DNA of 40,012 nt from Holophagae bacterium (GCA_030618605.1 JAUXDC010000005.1:1-40012); one strand, 5' to 3'; positions 16,135 to 24,829 are shown, counted from the first letter of the stretch. Translations and numbers: made by a program. Notes: generated from the letters alone by a model not told the origin.

Positions 16135-17786
16135 CCATCTCCCTTGTGAGAGAATCGGGCTAGATCCTTGATCTTCCGCAGGATGGCCCATGTTTTCCAC
16201 ATGGTCGATCTGTGAATGTCGTCCAGTTGTGCCCCAATCTGCTGGAGCTCGACCTCCATGTGGAGATTGTTCTGCCGCAAGGCCTCACCCTCCTGGAGTG
16301 CGACTTTCAGCGCCCCCTCCATCGCCCAGAACGACAGAGGATTCGACCCTTCCCCGTTGAGATCAGGGGCTTTCTCGGCCCCGGAGACCCACCGGCGCAA
16401 CGGCCCAGTCGTCGCATCGATACTGAAGTGCTCGCGTGCCATACGCCAGGCACGCTCACCAATCTCCGGCAGGGCAGCTCGCTGCTCAAAGACCTCCAGC
16501 AAGATCGAGGTCAAGGAGGCAGGATCTCCCGGCCGATAGGCGTAGGCCACACCCCAATCGACACAGTCTTGAACCAGCTCGCTTTGGGAGGTGGCCACAA
16601 AAGGCAGTCTTGCCTCCATCCATGCAATCATCCTGCCGCTGGAACCCAATTCGCGCTCGTAAAGGACTTTTTCAGTGACGAGACCGAGGTCGGCACGTTC
16701 AACCCACCAGGCAAGTTCTCCGGTGCTCAGACTCCCCAGAAGGTGGATACGGTCAGAAAAGACTGAGGCCTCAGCCAGATTCCGAAACCGATCCCAGCTG
16801 AGCTCGTCATGGCCGGCGATCGCGCCTCCGGTCACTACCATGTGGAGGTCCTCGATCTTCTCCATGGCCTTTTCGATGCCGGCCACAAGAGTCTCGACAT
16901 CACACCATGTATTAAACCCTCCGCTCCACAGGATGACGAAGGCATCCTCGGCATTGCTCCACGCGCGATCGCTTTTGTCGGACGCAATTGCCGGTGTCTC
17001 AATGCCCGTTGCGGCACACGGCATAACGTGGACCATCTCGCGCCCGGCCGTTTCCCGATTGAGGCGCCCCAAAACACCCAACTGACCGATGGCAACCTCT
17101 CGCTGCCGACTTGAAACCACCGAGAAAACGTCACCGTTCTCCACCAGGGTCGCCACCAGATTCCTGTAGGCGGTCAGCTGATCTCCCTCCGAACACCTGG
17201 CCGCCCGGGCCTGGGCCTCGGCCATCGGGTCTCCAAAAAGATCGACCCACACCGGCCTGCCACCTGCCACCTCGACACATCGGCCCGAGGGCCGGGCAGA
17301 AGCGCCCACCAGGCACGCAGGGTCAAAGGCCTTGATCAGATCCGGAATGATGTCACCCGTATGGAAATCGTCTGAGGACATTCTGACGATCATCATCGAA
17401 TCGGTTTTTTCGACTTCGATGCCGGGATCGGCACCGTCATACCCGCCCGCCATTCTCTCGCACAAGACGAGCGGCCGAATGCCGTCAGCCACCAACCCCT
17501 GAACGAACTGCCACGTTCGGCCACCAGGTGCGTAGTTCATTCTGGCGTGTTCAAAGGGCAGGGGAGCGGTTCCGAGAAGAGCGACAGCCCGACCCGAACC
17601 CACTGTTTCCCGCCACCGCCGCACCGCAGTCAAGGCATCCAAAGAACTCTCCTCACCATCCGGTATTGACCAAGCAACATTATTATTGTCAGAGAAAACA
17701 CCAACACCGTCAACAGCACTCTCACTTGGGCATGCACTGAAACGACAACCGCGACGAACACGGCTGATCCTCACCCACTGGCTCAT
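16131..17786 (-). CDS. GT-B glycosyltransferase with C-terminal coiled-coil tail
   Basis: 551 residues, ATG 18 nt after the stop of the Asp-box lipoprotein gene. The N-terminal half has 'RMNYAPGGRTWQFVQGL' and a Rossmann pattern. The C-terminal half shows 'VILWSGGFNTWCDVETLV' (about 280), the donor-domain opening found in GT4 enzymes, then 'IHLLGSLSTGELAWWVERADLGLV' and 'ERELGSSGRMIAWMEARLPFVAT', a diverged E-x7-E region. The last 50 residues form a coiled coil ('EVELQQIGAQLDDIHRS') followed by a basic amphipathic 'WKTWAILRKIKDLARF', a tail frequent on polysaccharide GTs and possibly membrane-associating. The first 70 residues are weakly conserved in style and an internal start is possible. 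It probably transfers a sugar to the local envelope glycan. Confidence 0.8.
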   Translation of the reverse strand: MSQWVRISRVRRGCRFSACPSESAVDGVGVFSDNNNVAWSIPDGEESSLDALTAVRRWRETVGSGRAVALLGTAPLPFEHARMNYAPGGRTWQFVQGLVADGIRPLVLCERMAGGYDGADPGIEVEKTDSMMIVRMSSDDFHTGDIIPDLIKAFDPACLVGASARPSGRCVEVAGGRPVWVDLFGDPMAEAQARAARCSEGDQLTAYRNLVATLVENGDVFSVVSSRQREVAIGQLGVLGRLNRETAGREMVHVMPCAATGIETPAIASDKSDRAWSNAEDAFVILWSGGFNTWCDVETLVAGIEKAMEKIEDLHMVVTGGAIAGHDELSWDRFRNLAEASVFSDRIHLLGSLSTGELAWWVERADLGLVTEKVLYERELGSSGRMIAWMEARLPFVATSQSELVQDCVDWGVAYAYRPGDPASLTSILLEVFEQRAALPEIGERAWRMAREHFSIDATTGPLRRWVSGAEKAPDLNGEGSNPLSFWAMEGALKVALQEGEALRQNNLHMEVELQQIGAQLDDIHRSTMWKTWAILRKIKDLARFSHKGDG

Positions 17787-17804
17787 CGGCAGATGTGGAG
17801 ACTC

Positions 17805-18929
17805 TCAATCCCAGTCACCCGCGTCACTGGGTTCAAATCCGGCCGAGAACACACCGGCTCGAACACAGGAGACCGGCCACCGTCCAATGGGATCCACACG
17901 ATAAAGCGCCAGAAAACGATCTCGAGCACTGTGATAGCGCCTGATGCTCGGCAGGATGACCACCCCATCGACGCAAACGCCACCCATGGAGATCTGATCC
18001 AATTCGCGGATCAACGTTCGCGGTTCGGTCCAGGTTGCACCACCGTTTGAAGAGCGGATCATGGCAATCTCCGCCCCGGAGTATGACGTTCCATGGTTTT
18101 CTGCATCAGTCGAAGCAACAAACCACAGATCGGACCCAACCGAGACAAAACCACCGGGTTCACGATCGACCGGAGCATCGCCACCCCACAAAACCGATGG
18201 TACAGACCACGAGAGACCTTCGTTGGATGATTGCTGCACCATAATCTCTGAGGCGCCACCCTCCTCAAGCTCCCACTCAAAAGCCAGGAGCACGGCGCCG
18301 TCGGCCGTCACAAAGGCCCTCGAATCTTCGATGTTGGCACCCCAGGGACCGGTGACGGCGGAAGACCGTCTTTCCCAGCTCAAGCCGCCATCGTCGGACG
18401 CCAGACACCCAACGGTGTAGGTCGCCTCATTGGTATTGGGGGGACCGTCAACTTCGGTGACAAAGAGAAGGAGCCGGCCCCCGCCCAACGCCACGAGTTC
18501 AGTGTCAATCAACATCTTTGAGGAGGTCAGAGCCACGACGGGCGCCCCCAGGCCGAGTCCGACGGAGGCAACAATCGCTCGCGGCGTACCATTGTGCTCG
18601 ATCCACGAAACCCACACCCGGTGACCATCGGCGGTAATTGCCGGCCAACGAAGGCCCGGAGGGGCGGCAACCGGGGCAAAGGTGAATGCCCCGTCGGTCG
18701 ACTGCATGATGCCCAGACCGACTCCGATCAGGATCACTCGACCATCATCGGTCGCCACCAGCCGGGTGTCACCCCCAACGGGGCCCAGGCGACACTGATC
18801 ATCGACCGCCACTGATTGCAGCACAGGTTTCGGCATTTTCGAGGATGACGGTGGCGCCGAGGCACAGCCAATCCCAAAGCCGGCAAATGCCGTCAGCAGG
18901 CATATTCGAAAACCCCATCGCGTTCCCAC
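17805..18929 (-). CDS. sialidase-fold (Asp-box/BNR) lipoprotein
   Basis: 374 residues from a GTG start; leader ends in the lipobox 'GIGC' (Cys22). The body is a six-bladed-propeller type sequence with Asp-box motifs S-x-D/N-x-G-x-(T/S)-W: 'SDDGGLSWE', 'SSNEGLSWS', 'SSNGGATWT' and a diverged 'STDGAFTF'. This is the sialidase/exo-alpha-sialidase superfamily fold, but many Asp-box proteins are not sialidases. The Arg triad cannot be assigned with confidence here, although 'EDSRAFV' and 'DREPGGF' supply candidate residues. It faces outward from the membrane and pairs with a glycosyltransferase gene 18 nt downstream, so glycan binding or trimming is plausible. A TATGAT box lies 6 nt before the start. 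Confidence 0.78.
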   Translation of the reverse strand: MGTRWGFRICLLTAFAGFGIGCASAPPSSSKMPKPVLQSVAVDDQCRLGPVGGDTRLVATDDGRVILIGVGLGIMQSTDGAFTFAPVAAPPGLRWPAITADGHRVWVSWIEHNGTPRAIVASVGLGLGAPVVALTSSKMLIDTELVALGGGRLLLFVTEVDGPPNTNEATYTVGCLASDDGGLSWERRSSAVTGPWGANIEDSRAFVTADGAVLLAFEWELEEGGASEIMVQQSSNEGLSWSVPSVLWGGDAPVDREPGGFVSVGSDLWFVASTDAENHGTSYSGAEIAMIRSSNGGATWTEPRTLIRELDQISMGGVCVDGVVILPSIRRYHSARDRFLALYRVDPIGRWPVSCVRAGVFSAGFEPSDAGDWD

Positions 18930-18935
18930 CCCAGC

Positions 18936-18941
18936 ATCATA
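18936..18941 (-). promoter_or_regulatory. -10-like TATGAT, likely leaderless start
   Basis: TATGAT on the minus strand ends 6 nt before the GTG of the Asp-box lipoprotein gene. No Shine-Dalgarno fits in the gap and the divergent intergenic space is only 46 bp, so the mRNA probably begins at or next to the start codon. Confidence 0.4.
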
Positions 18942-18960
18942 CGCTGGGAGGCGACAGCGC

Positions 18961-18966
18961 TACACT
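18961..18966 (+). promoter_or_regulatory. -10-like TACACT, likely leaderless start
   Basis: TACACT ends 9 nt before the GTG at 18976. The same hexamer with similar following bases (TACACTGGACCC versus TACACTGACCGGACCC) precedes the papain-family gene at 24879. No Shine-Dalgarno is visible. Confidence 0.35.
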
Positions 18967-18975
18967 GGACCCACA

Positions 18976-20772
18976 GTGTTGAAATCGGCCTTTCATCGTC
19001 TGCTCGAAAAGCTCCCCCTTCTGACGGGAGGCTATCGGGCTGTCCAATATCGGACCCGACTGGCCGGCGGGAAGTCCGCCGGCGAAATTCGATACCACAC
19101 CATCACCGGTGGCCCTTCCCAGGAATGGGGCGTCACCCTGTGCTCTTCCCTCGAACTCGAGGAGATCCACCGGTGGACGATTGCTCAGACACTGAAGAGC
19201 CTCAAGATCACCGATCAGGCGAGTCCGGATTGTGGCTGGTTTCTGGCGCCCGGGGCGGTTCTTCCCGCGGTACATCCGGGATGGATGGAGTCTGCGCTGC
19301 TGGTGGCCTCGACGGAGAGTGTCGACACCGTGACCCTGACCGAGAGAGTCAGCGGTGCACCTCAAGACTTGCCCGCCTCTGCCGATGATTTACTGGACAC
19401 CCCCTGGCGTTCCTTGACCCTCTTCTCAAGCAAGAGCTACCGGTGGGACGCCGAGACCGACACCGTTCAACCCCGCAAGAACACACTGACGGCCAAGATT
19501 ATCGGTCCGAACGGCATCGGTTCTGCGCCTCCCCGCACATCGGCCGAGTCAGCCCTACGCCGAGGTTCCTATCTCGGCAACCGCCCTCTTCCCGCCCTGC
19601 TGAAAATCGGTCTCGCCCATCGGCTCCCGGCTGTGAGAACCGACGGCAAAGAGTCTCGTCCGGGTGTCCTGGTCACGGCACCATTTCTCGCCCGCGGCGG
19701 TGCGGAACATACGCTCGTCGAGACACTGACGGTCCTGCAGTCCACCTGTCGCATGGCCTTCGCGACCCTGGCGCCCCACCGAGAAGAGCTGGATGACCGC
19801 CGAAGCGATTTCGAACACTTGAGCCCGCACCTCTTCAGCCTTGGCGACTGGGTTCACCCAGACGCGATGCTGCCGATGTTGCTCCACCTGATCGACCACC
19901 TGAATATCGATGTCCTCTACAACGCCAACGGCACGACTCTCTTTTATGACTTCGCCCCCCGGCTCAAGGCGGCTCGCCCGAACCTGCACATCATTGACCA
20001 CCTCTACGACCACCGCGTCGGCTATATCGAACGTTATCGGGACCCCAAACTTCTCCAGTCTATCGACGCCTGCATCGCCGAAAACCATCCGATTGCAGAG
20101 GTTCTGACGTCCGAGTACAACTGGCCCGCCGACCGCGTTCCGGTCATCTGGTCCTGCGGCAGACCGCACCACAACCTCCCGCCCGAGGGAGCCAGGGACA
20201 CGATCCGCCGTGAGCTACGGGACGCACTGGGATACGCCGATGACGATGTCGTCTTCCTGACGGCCGCCCGCATGCACGAACAAAAACGCCCGTTGGACCT
20301 CGTGAGTCTGGCCGAGGCTGTTGTGGCCACTCCCAACATCCACTTCCTGATCGTCGGAGGCGGCCCGATGGAGGAGGCCGTCGACCACACAATCTCCGAA
20401 GCTGAGACCACGCAAATACGCCGACTACCTTTCAGGGCGGACATCCCGGAGTTGATTACGGCCTCCGATGTGGGCCTGCTGGTCTCGGACTTCGAGGGTC
20501 TGCCGGTCTTCCTTTTGGAATGCCTCCAACTGGGTCGCCCCTTCCTGGGAACCGATGTCGGCGACCTGGGCCGGGTCCTCAGGGAGACCGGCGCCGGCTT
20601 GGTCGTCGAAACACCCGGAGATATCCAGGCTCTGGCCGAGGCCGTCCGCAATCTGGCCGACAGGACCGTGCGCCAAGATTTCGGCGCCAAGGCCCTGACG
20701 GCGGGTGGGCGTTTCTCGCCAGACCACTGCGCTCGGGAATACGGAAAAGTGCTCTTCGGTGATCGATCATGA
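18976..20772 (+). CDS. family 4 glycosyltransferase with extra N-terminal domain (tandem paralogue 1)
   Basis: 598 residues, GTG start. Residues 1-225 form an extra N-terminal region ('GWFLAPGAVLPAVHPGW', 'MESALLVAS') not part of a normal GT4. A full GT-B follows: 'VTAPFLARGGAEHTLVE' (about 233, Gly-rich acceptor loop), 'FLTAARMHEQKRPLDLV' (about 428), 'HFLIVGGGPMEEAV' and 'FEGLPVFLLECLQLGRP' with intact E-x7-E (about 509-517). By family it is a retaining nucleotide-sugar transferase acting at the cytoplasmic membrane face. The next gene has the same layout and overlaps it (ATGA), indicating a tandem duplication with divergence. The sugar is unknown. Confidence 0.87.
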   Translation: MLKSAFHRLLEKLPLLTGGYRAVQYRTRLAGGKSAGEIRYHTITGGPSQEWGVTLCSSLELEEIHRWTIAQTLKSLKITDQASPDCGWFLAPGAVLPAVHPGWMESALLVASTESVDTVTLTERVSGAPQDLPASADDLLDTPWRSLTLFSSKSYRWDAETDTVQPRKNTLTAKIIGPNGIGSAPPRTSAESALRRGSYLGNRPLPALLKIGLAHRLPAVRTDGKESRPGVLVTAPFLARGGAEHTLVETLTVLQSTCRMAFATLAPHREELDDRRSDFEHLSPHLFSLGDWVHPDAMLPMLLHLIDHLNIDVLYNANGTTLFYDFAPRLKAARPNLHIIDHLYDHRVGYIERYRDPKLLQSIDACIAENHPIAEVLTSEYNWPADRVPVIWSCGRPHHNLPPEGARDTIRRELRDALGYADDDVVFLTAARMHEQKRPLDLVSLAEAVVATPNIHFLIVGGGPMEEAVDHTISEAETTQIRRLPFRADIPELITASDVGLLVSDFEGLPVFLLECLQLGRPFLGTDVGDLGRVLRETGAGLVVETPGDIQALAEAVRNLADRTVRQDFGAKALTAGGRFSPDHCAREYGKVLFGDRS

Positions 20773-22553
20773 CTCCATTGGGACTCCGCCGTACAGGCCG
20801 CGCAATTCGCCGTGAGCTCTCCATTCTCAAATACCGTGTGCTCCATATCCTGGGCACACGAGCTCCGGCCAAGGTGGTCCCGATGTCCGAACAAGGGCCG
20901 GACCTTCCGTTGAGCCATCCGATGGTCGGCATCGTCGCACCGTCCGGCATTGACACTGAGCGCCTGACAGAAATCCTTGCACGCCAGACCGAGACATCCT
21001 GGACCCTGGAACCCGGCGCAATCGACACCGCACCGTGGCTCTGGTGCCCCGGTCCAGGAATCGAAGATCTGGAGACCTGCCATCTCGAAAGCCTGGTCTT
21101 GGCAGCGACCGCACTCGACCTCACTATGACCATCGGCGGTTGGGCCTTTCCTGAAGGGGCCATCGGCCGCCCCGACAACGTGGACCCGGGAAACCTGGCC
21201 CTGATGCGTCGCCCCGGCACTCGTGCCGTGAGTGAGCCGATTCAAGGCGCCCTCATCCCCCAGATCACCCAGGAGACGCCTGCGATTCCAATCGCTCCAC
21301 CAAGTCACCAAAGCGGTCCCTTCGTCCTCAACCACAAGGGCGGTCCGGGCGCCGTCATTCGGTTGCCAGTTCACGATGTCCACGCCCGTCTGGCGTCTCT
21401 TCCGACCGAGGCAGGACCTCCAGCCGTGCTCTTTGTAGCGCCCTACCTCGCAATCGGCGGCGCCGAAAACCTGCTCTTAGACCTGATCGAAGGCCTGACG
21501 CCCGAGCATCGCATACTGGTCGTCACCCTGGACCCGCACCGAAAGGAGTTGGGCCAAACTGTCGATCGGTGTCGCCGCCTGACGCCTCACGTCTACACCC
21601 TGGGTGACTGGTTGCCTCGGGAAGCCCGCATTGACACCCTCTGCCACCTCATCAGGCGATGGCAGGTCGAAGTTCTGGTCTCCTGGAACGGCACCGTTGA
21701 CTTCTACGACCACGCACTGGAGATGAAACAACAATTTCCGGACCTCCGAATCCTGGCCCAGCTCTACAACCATGAAGGCGGTTGGGTCGACCGGACGACC
21801 TCCACACTGCTGACGGAGCTCGATGGGCACCTGGCCGTCAACGACCGCATCAGCCGGGCCCTGATCGACAGGGGCGCACCTGAGAATCGGGTTCACACGG
21901 TGCACCACGGAGTTCGCATTCCAAAAGCAGTTTCCGAGGCGGACCGGATCCAAAGACGCCGGACTCGACGGGCAGAACTCGGACTCCCCGAAGAAGCCGT
22001 TGTCGTCGGGACATTTATACGACTTCACCGTCAAAAACGACCCTTGGACATTGTTCGGCTGGCCCGGAAACTCAGGTCGTCCAGGCTCCACTTCCTCCTC
22101 GTCGGCGGCGGCCCGGAAACACGCGCCGTCGAGGCCGAAATCCTGCGTGACTCCCCGGAAAACCTCCTTCGGCTTCCCCTCCAGACCGAAACCCTCCATC
22201 TCTACGATGCCCTGGATATCTGTCTCTTGACCTCGGAATATGAAGGTCTCCCGGTCTTCTTGTTGGACGGACTGGCCCGGGAAATTCCGTGTGTCGCGAC
22301 CGCAGTCGGTGAAATCCCCGAACTCCTGCATGACGGCGGAGGCATCCTGGTTGACCGTCCCGGGGACATCGATGCCCTCGCCGACGCCCTCCTGAGCCTC
22401 GAAGACCCGGAGCAACGGCAATCCCAAGGACAGCGCGGCCGCCGGACCGTCGAGGACCGGTTCGGCCTGGATACCTACGTCAAGAGCTATCAGAGGCTGA
22501 TGTTCCCATCCCATCACGGCCGGAAACAAGAGGAGCTGATACTGGATACTTGA
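20769..22553 (+). CDS. family 4 glycosyltransferase with extra N-terminal domain (tandem paralogue 2)
   Basis: 594 residues; ATG overlaps the previous stop. It has the same architecture as paralogue 1: a leader region of about 210 residues ('PWLWCPGPGIEDLETCHLES') and then GT-B halves with 'FVAPYLAIGGAENLLLD' (about 222), 'GTFIRLHRQKRPLDIV' (about 414), 'HFLLVGGGPETRAV' and 'YEGLPVFLLDGLAREIP'. In the E-x7-E motif the second Glu is Asp, a conservative change that may still coordinate the donor. The pair probably adds two consecutive residues or the same linkage to alternative acceptors. It closes the operon; 173 bp with a heptamer repeat follow. Confidence 0.87.
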   Translation: MTPLGLRRTGRAIRRELSILKYRVLHILGTRAPAKVVPMSEQGPDLPLSHPMVGIVAPSGIDTERLTEILARQTETSWTLEPGAIDTAPWLWCPGPGIEDLETCHLESLVLAATALDLTMTIGGWAFPEGAIGRPDNVDPGNLALMRRPGTRAVSEPIQGALIPQITQETPAIPIAPPSHQSGPFVLNHKGGPGAVIRLPVHDVHARLASLPTEAGPPAVLFVAPYLAIGGAENLLLDLIEGLTPEHRILVVTLDPHRKELGQTVDRCRRLTPHVYTLGDWLPREARIDTLCHLIRRWQVEVLVSWNGTVDFYDHALEMKQQFPDLRILAQLYNHEGGWVDRTTSTLLTELDGHLAVNDRISRALIDRGAPENRVHTVHHGVRIPKAVSEADRIQRRRTRRAELGLPEEAVVVGTFIRLHRQKRPLDIVRLARKLRSSRLHFLLVGGGPETRAVEAEILRDSPENLLRLPLQTETLHLYDALDICLLTSEYEGLPVFLLDGLAREIPCVATAVGEIPELLHDGGGILVDRPGDIDALADALLSLEDPEQRQSQGQRGRRTVEDRFGLDTYVKSYQRLMFPSHHGRKQEELILDT

Positions 22554-22657
22554 AGATTTTGTTCTCCCAACGGTGAAAATAGGGAAATGGTGCGCCCACG
22601 AGGCACGATGGGATTTGGGGTGGCTGGCGGGCCTTTCGGTACCGCGAAGGGTTGGAG

Positions 22658-22685
22658 TCAAGTTTCGAGTATCAAGTATCGAGTT
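22658..22685. repeat. tandem heptamer repeat TC(A/G)AGT(A/T) x4
   Basis: TCAAGTT-TCGAGTA-TCAAGTA-TCGAGTT stand head to tail. Part of it (GTATCAAG, 22669-22676) is also inverted at 22698-22705 (CTTGATAC), so the array can fold into a hairpin. It lies 40 bp upstream of the GT2 gene at 22727. The rest of the 22554-22726 gap shows nothing I can name. Confidence 0.8.
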
Positions 22686-22692
22686 TCTTTCC

Positions 22693-22721
22693 TTGAACTT
22701 GATACCATCTCCTTGGATAGA
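22693..22721 (+). promoter_or_regulatory. putative promoter of the GT2 gene
   Basis: TTGAAC (22693-22698) and GATAGA (22716-22721) are exactly 17 nt apart, and the -10 ends 5 nt before the ATG at 22727. The -10 matches the consensus weakly, but the spacing is ideal and no Shine-Dalgarno is seen, in line with other leaderless-looking starts here. Confidence 0.3.
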
Positions 22722-22726
22722 AATCT

Positions 22727-23701
22727 ATGACCCCCACACCACGCTACTCCGTTTTAATTCCGGCCTACAACCATGCCGAGTTTGTTGAAGAGGCGGTCAC
22801 CAGTGCACTCGAAGACGGAGGCCAACAAGTTGAGGTAATCATCGTCGATGACGGATCGAATGATGATACCCCCGCCGTGCTGCAATCTCTCGAAACCGAC
22901 GATCGGATCCGGGTCCATACCCAGGAGAATCAAGGCGCACACGCAGCACTCAATCGCCTCCTCAGCCTGGCCCGCGGTGAGTTCGTCTTCATTCTCAACT
23001 CCGACGATACCTTCGAATCCGGACGTCTTGAACGTCTGGCAACCGCACTTGAGGAACACCCAGGCACCGCCGTTGCCTGTTCAACCCTGCGTATCATCGA
23101 CGACCAGGGCCGGCAGATCGGCATCAAGAATGCCTGGCGGGATCTGGAGCCTTGGCCCGTGCCCCATCCGCAGCCACACCTGGCAGACCTCGACGACCCC
23201 ACGCTGGCCCTCCTGCAGTCGAACTGGGCGGCAACTACCTCCAATATGGCCTTTCGTCGTTACCTGGTGACCAAAAACAACCTGCAGTTCAATCCACTTC
23301 GCTACACCCACGACTGGGACTTCCTGTTGGCCGCATCGGCCATCGGGGAGATCGCCCTGGTCGAAGAACCCTTGGTGCGTTACCGGGTTCACGGCGCCAA
23401 CACCATTCGGGAGAACGACGAGCAAGCTCAGGCAGTCATGCACTTCGAGATCCTCTGGACCGTCGCCCGACATGCAGCACACACCTTGGCCCGAGCCTCC
23501 ACAAGGGGATTTGACCCCGCTGACCTCCGGGAACGCATGCTGCGGTCCCTGCCCTCCTTCGGGCACGAAGACCTCCTCTTCCAGCTCCTCACGCTGCGGG
23601 GGACCGGTGACTCGCCTCCTGCAAGTTACGACGCTCTCCTGCACCCCGAGCACCCGCTTCGCCGGGCAGCCCTGGCGGCATTGGCCGGCGAAAAAACCTG
23701 A
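22727..23701 (+). CDS. family 2 glycosyltransferase
   Basis: 324 residues. GT-A fold of the GT2 family: 'YSVLIPAYNHAEFVEEAVTS' at the N-terminus, 'VIIVDDGSNDDTPAVLQ' (about 37-52), 'NQGAHAALNRLLSLARGEFVF', the metal-binding 'LNSDDTF' (about 90; DxD-type S-D-D), 'YTHDWDFLLAAS' in the acceptor region and 'VRYRVHGANT' near 220, a common closing motif in this family. It is a likely cytoplasmic polymer-extending transferase of the envelope-glycan cluster, transcribed on its own after the heptamer repeat. The stop codon TGA is the first part of a dispersed palindromic repeat. Donor sugar not predictable. Confidence 0.9.
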   Translation: MTPTPRYSVLIPAYNHAEFVEEAVTSALEDGGQQVEVIIVDDGSNDDTPAVLQSLETDDRIRVHTQENQGAHAALNRLLSLARGEFVFILNSDDTFESGRLERLATALEEHPGTAVACSTLRIIDDQGRQIGIKNAWRDLEPWPVPHPQPHLADLDDPTLALLQSNWAATTSNMAFRRYLVTKNNLQFNPLRYTHDWDFLLAASAIGEIALVEEPLVRYRVHGANTIRENDEQAQAVMHFEILWTVARHAAHTLARASTRGFDPADLRERMLRSLPSFGHEDLLFQLLTLRGTGDSPPASYDALLHPEHPLRRAALAALAGEKT

Positions 23702-23790
23702 ACCCGCAAAAACACAAAGAACTCCAAACGACTGATCTTAAATATTTTTCTTCCCGATCTCTTTGCAGTCTTCGCGTCTTGGCGGTTCAA
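23699..23790. repeat. dispersed CGCAAAG/CACAAAG palindromic element, copy A
   Basis: The left arm 'TGAACCCGCAAAAACACAAAG' and the right arm (read on the minus strand) 'TTGAACCGCCAAGACGCGAAG' form an imperfect inverted repeat around an A+T-rich centre. The left arm supplies the TGA of the GT2 gene. It fills most of the gap between convergent genes; no T-rich terminator hairpin is evident. Confidence 0.7.
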
Positions 23791-23834
23791 TTGTGTTTTT
23801 CTTTTTCGACGGCCAATCCGGCCCATATCCTCGC

Positions 23835-24815
23835 TTACAGCAGCCCCTGCTCCCTCATCCAGGCATCGTTGAAGATCGTGCTCAGGTAGCGGTTCCCTGA
23901 ATCCGGAAACAGCGTGACGATTCGGCCCGGGCAGTCCATGGCCTGGGCAACCTGGCGGACACCCCACAGGGCCGCCCCCGACGAGCCACCTGCCAGGATG
24001 GCTTCAAGGCGGGCCAACTCCCGGGTGGCAAGAAAGGCCTCCCGGTCCGACACGCGGAGCATATCGTCCAGCAGGTCGAATTCCGGGCAACCGATAATTT
24101 CCTCGTCGCCGAGACCCTCGATCAGATACGGTCCCGGTTCGACCATGCGCCGGTCATGGAACCAGTCAAAAAAGACCGACCCCTCGGGATCAATCGCCAC
24201 GACCTTGATCAAGGGATCCTGCTCCTTGAGGTACCGCGCCGCGCCGCAGATCGTTCCTCCGGTCCCGATACCGGCCACCAGCACGTCGATACGCCCGTCC
24301 ATCTGTTCCCAGATTTCGGGTCCGGTGGTCCGGTAGTGGGCCTCGTTGTTGACACGATTATTGTGCTGATCCGGGAACCACCAGTCCGGGTGTTCAGCAG
24401 CAAGCCGCCGCGCCTTCTGGTTGTAGCTTTCGGGGTCTTCGGGAGGCAAATGCCCATCAACCAACACCAGGTCGACACCCATGGCCCGGAGACAATCCAG
24501 CTTTTCTTTCGAGGTCCGTTGCCGGACGACCATCGTGCAATTGAGGCCCTCGAGTTCGGCCATCATCGCCAGACCCATCGCCGTATTGCCCGAGGAACTC
24601 TCGACAATCGTACCGCCGGGCGCCAAGTCCCCCGTTCTGAGGGCCTCCTCAACCATGAAACGGGCAATACGATCCTTGACACTGCCCATTGGATTGAGGA
24701 ATTCCAACTTGGCAAAGACTTCGCATGTGAGGCCCTCGACGCTCCGGTGCAATCGCACCATCGGCGTCCAACCCACGGCCTCGGAGATCCGGTCGAAAAC
24801 ACGTTTTTCATTCAT
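23835..24815 (-). CDS. cystathionine beta-synthase / cysteine synthase family PLP enzyme
   Basis: 326 residues of the fold-type II PLP family. The PLP Lys is in 'NPMGSVKDRIA' (Lys47), the substrate loop is 'VESSSGNTAMGLA', the phosphate-binding Gly loop is 'GIGTGGTICG', and 'GGSSGAALWG' follows. The ending 'PDSGNRYLSTIFNDAWM' is characteristic of cystathionine beta-synthase catalytic domains rather than CysK. There is no C-terminal CBS-pair regulatory domain, so it corresponds to the short bacterial type. It would make cystathionine from serine and homocysteine, or cysteine from an activated serine; sequence alone does not settle this. A perfect TATAAT sits 8 nt before the ATG, with no Shine-Dalgarno. 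Divergent from the papain-family gene. Confidence 0.85.
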   Translation of the reverse strand: MNEKRVFDRISEAVGWTPMVRLHRSVEGLTCEVFAKLEFLNPMGSVKDRIARFMVEEALRTGDLAPGGTIVESSSGNTAMGLAMMAELEGLNCTMVVRQRTSKEKLDCLRAMGVDLVLVDGHLPPEDPESYNQKARRLAAEHPDWWFPDQHNNRVNNEAHYRTTGPEIWEQMDGRIDVLVAGIGTGGTICGAARYLKEQDPLIKVVAIDPEGSVFFDWFHDRRMVEPGPYLIEGLGDEEIIGCPEFDLLDDMLRVSDREAFLATRELARLEAILAGGSSGAALWGVRQVAQAMDCPGRIVTLFPDSGNRYLSTIFNDAWMREQGLL

Positions 24816-24823
24816 CGCCGGCG

Positions 24824-24829
24824 ATTATA
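24824..24829 (-). promoter_or_regulatory. perfect TATAAT 8 nt before ATG, likely leaderless
   Basis: On the minus strand TATAAT is followed by CGCCGGCG and then the ATG of the PLP enzyme. With a normal 6-8 nt distance from -10 to the start of transcription, the mRNA would begin at the initiation codon. A TTGCCA lies 19 nt upstream as a weak -35. Confidence 0.5.

Noticed and set aside
17805-18929. Calling the Asp-box lipoprotein a sialidase (nanH)
   Set aside because: Asp boxes occur in many non-sialidase propellers, and the catalytic Arg triad could not be placed.
20034-21383. 449-aa minus-strand ORF across the two GT4 paralogues
   Set aside because: It spans the junction of two well-supported overlapping genes; Arg/Ser-rich translation typical of a shadow frame.
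23835-24815. Calling the PLP enzyme cysK
   Set aside because: The C-terminal 'PDSGNRYLSTIFNDAWM' and overall pattern fit cystathionine beta-synthase better, but the two cannot be separated firmly by eye, so no symbol is given.
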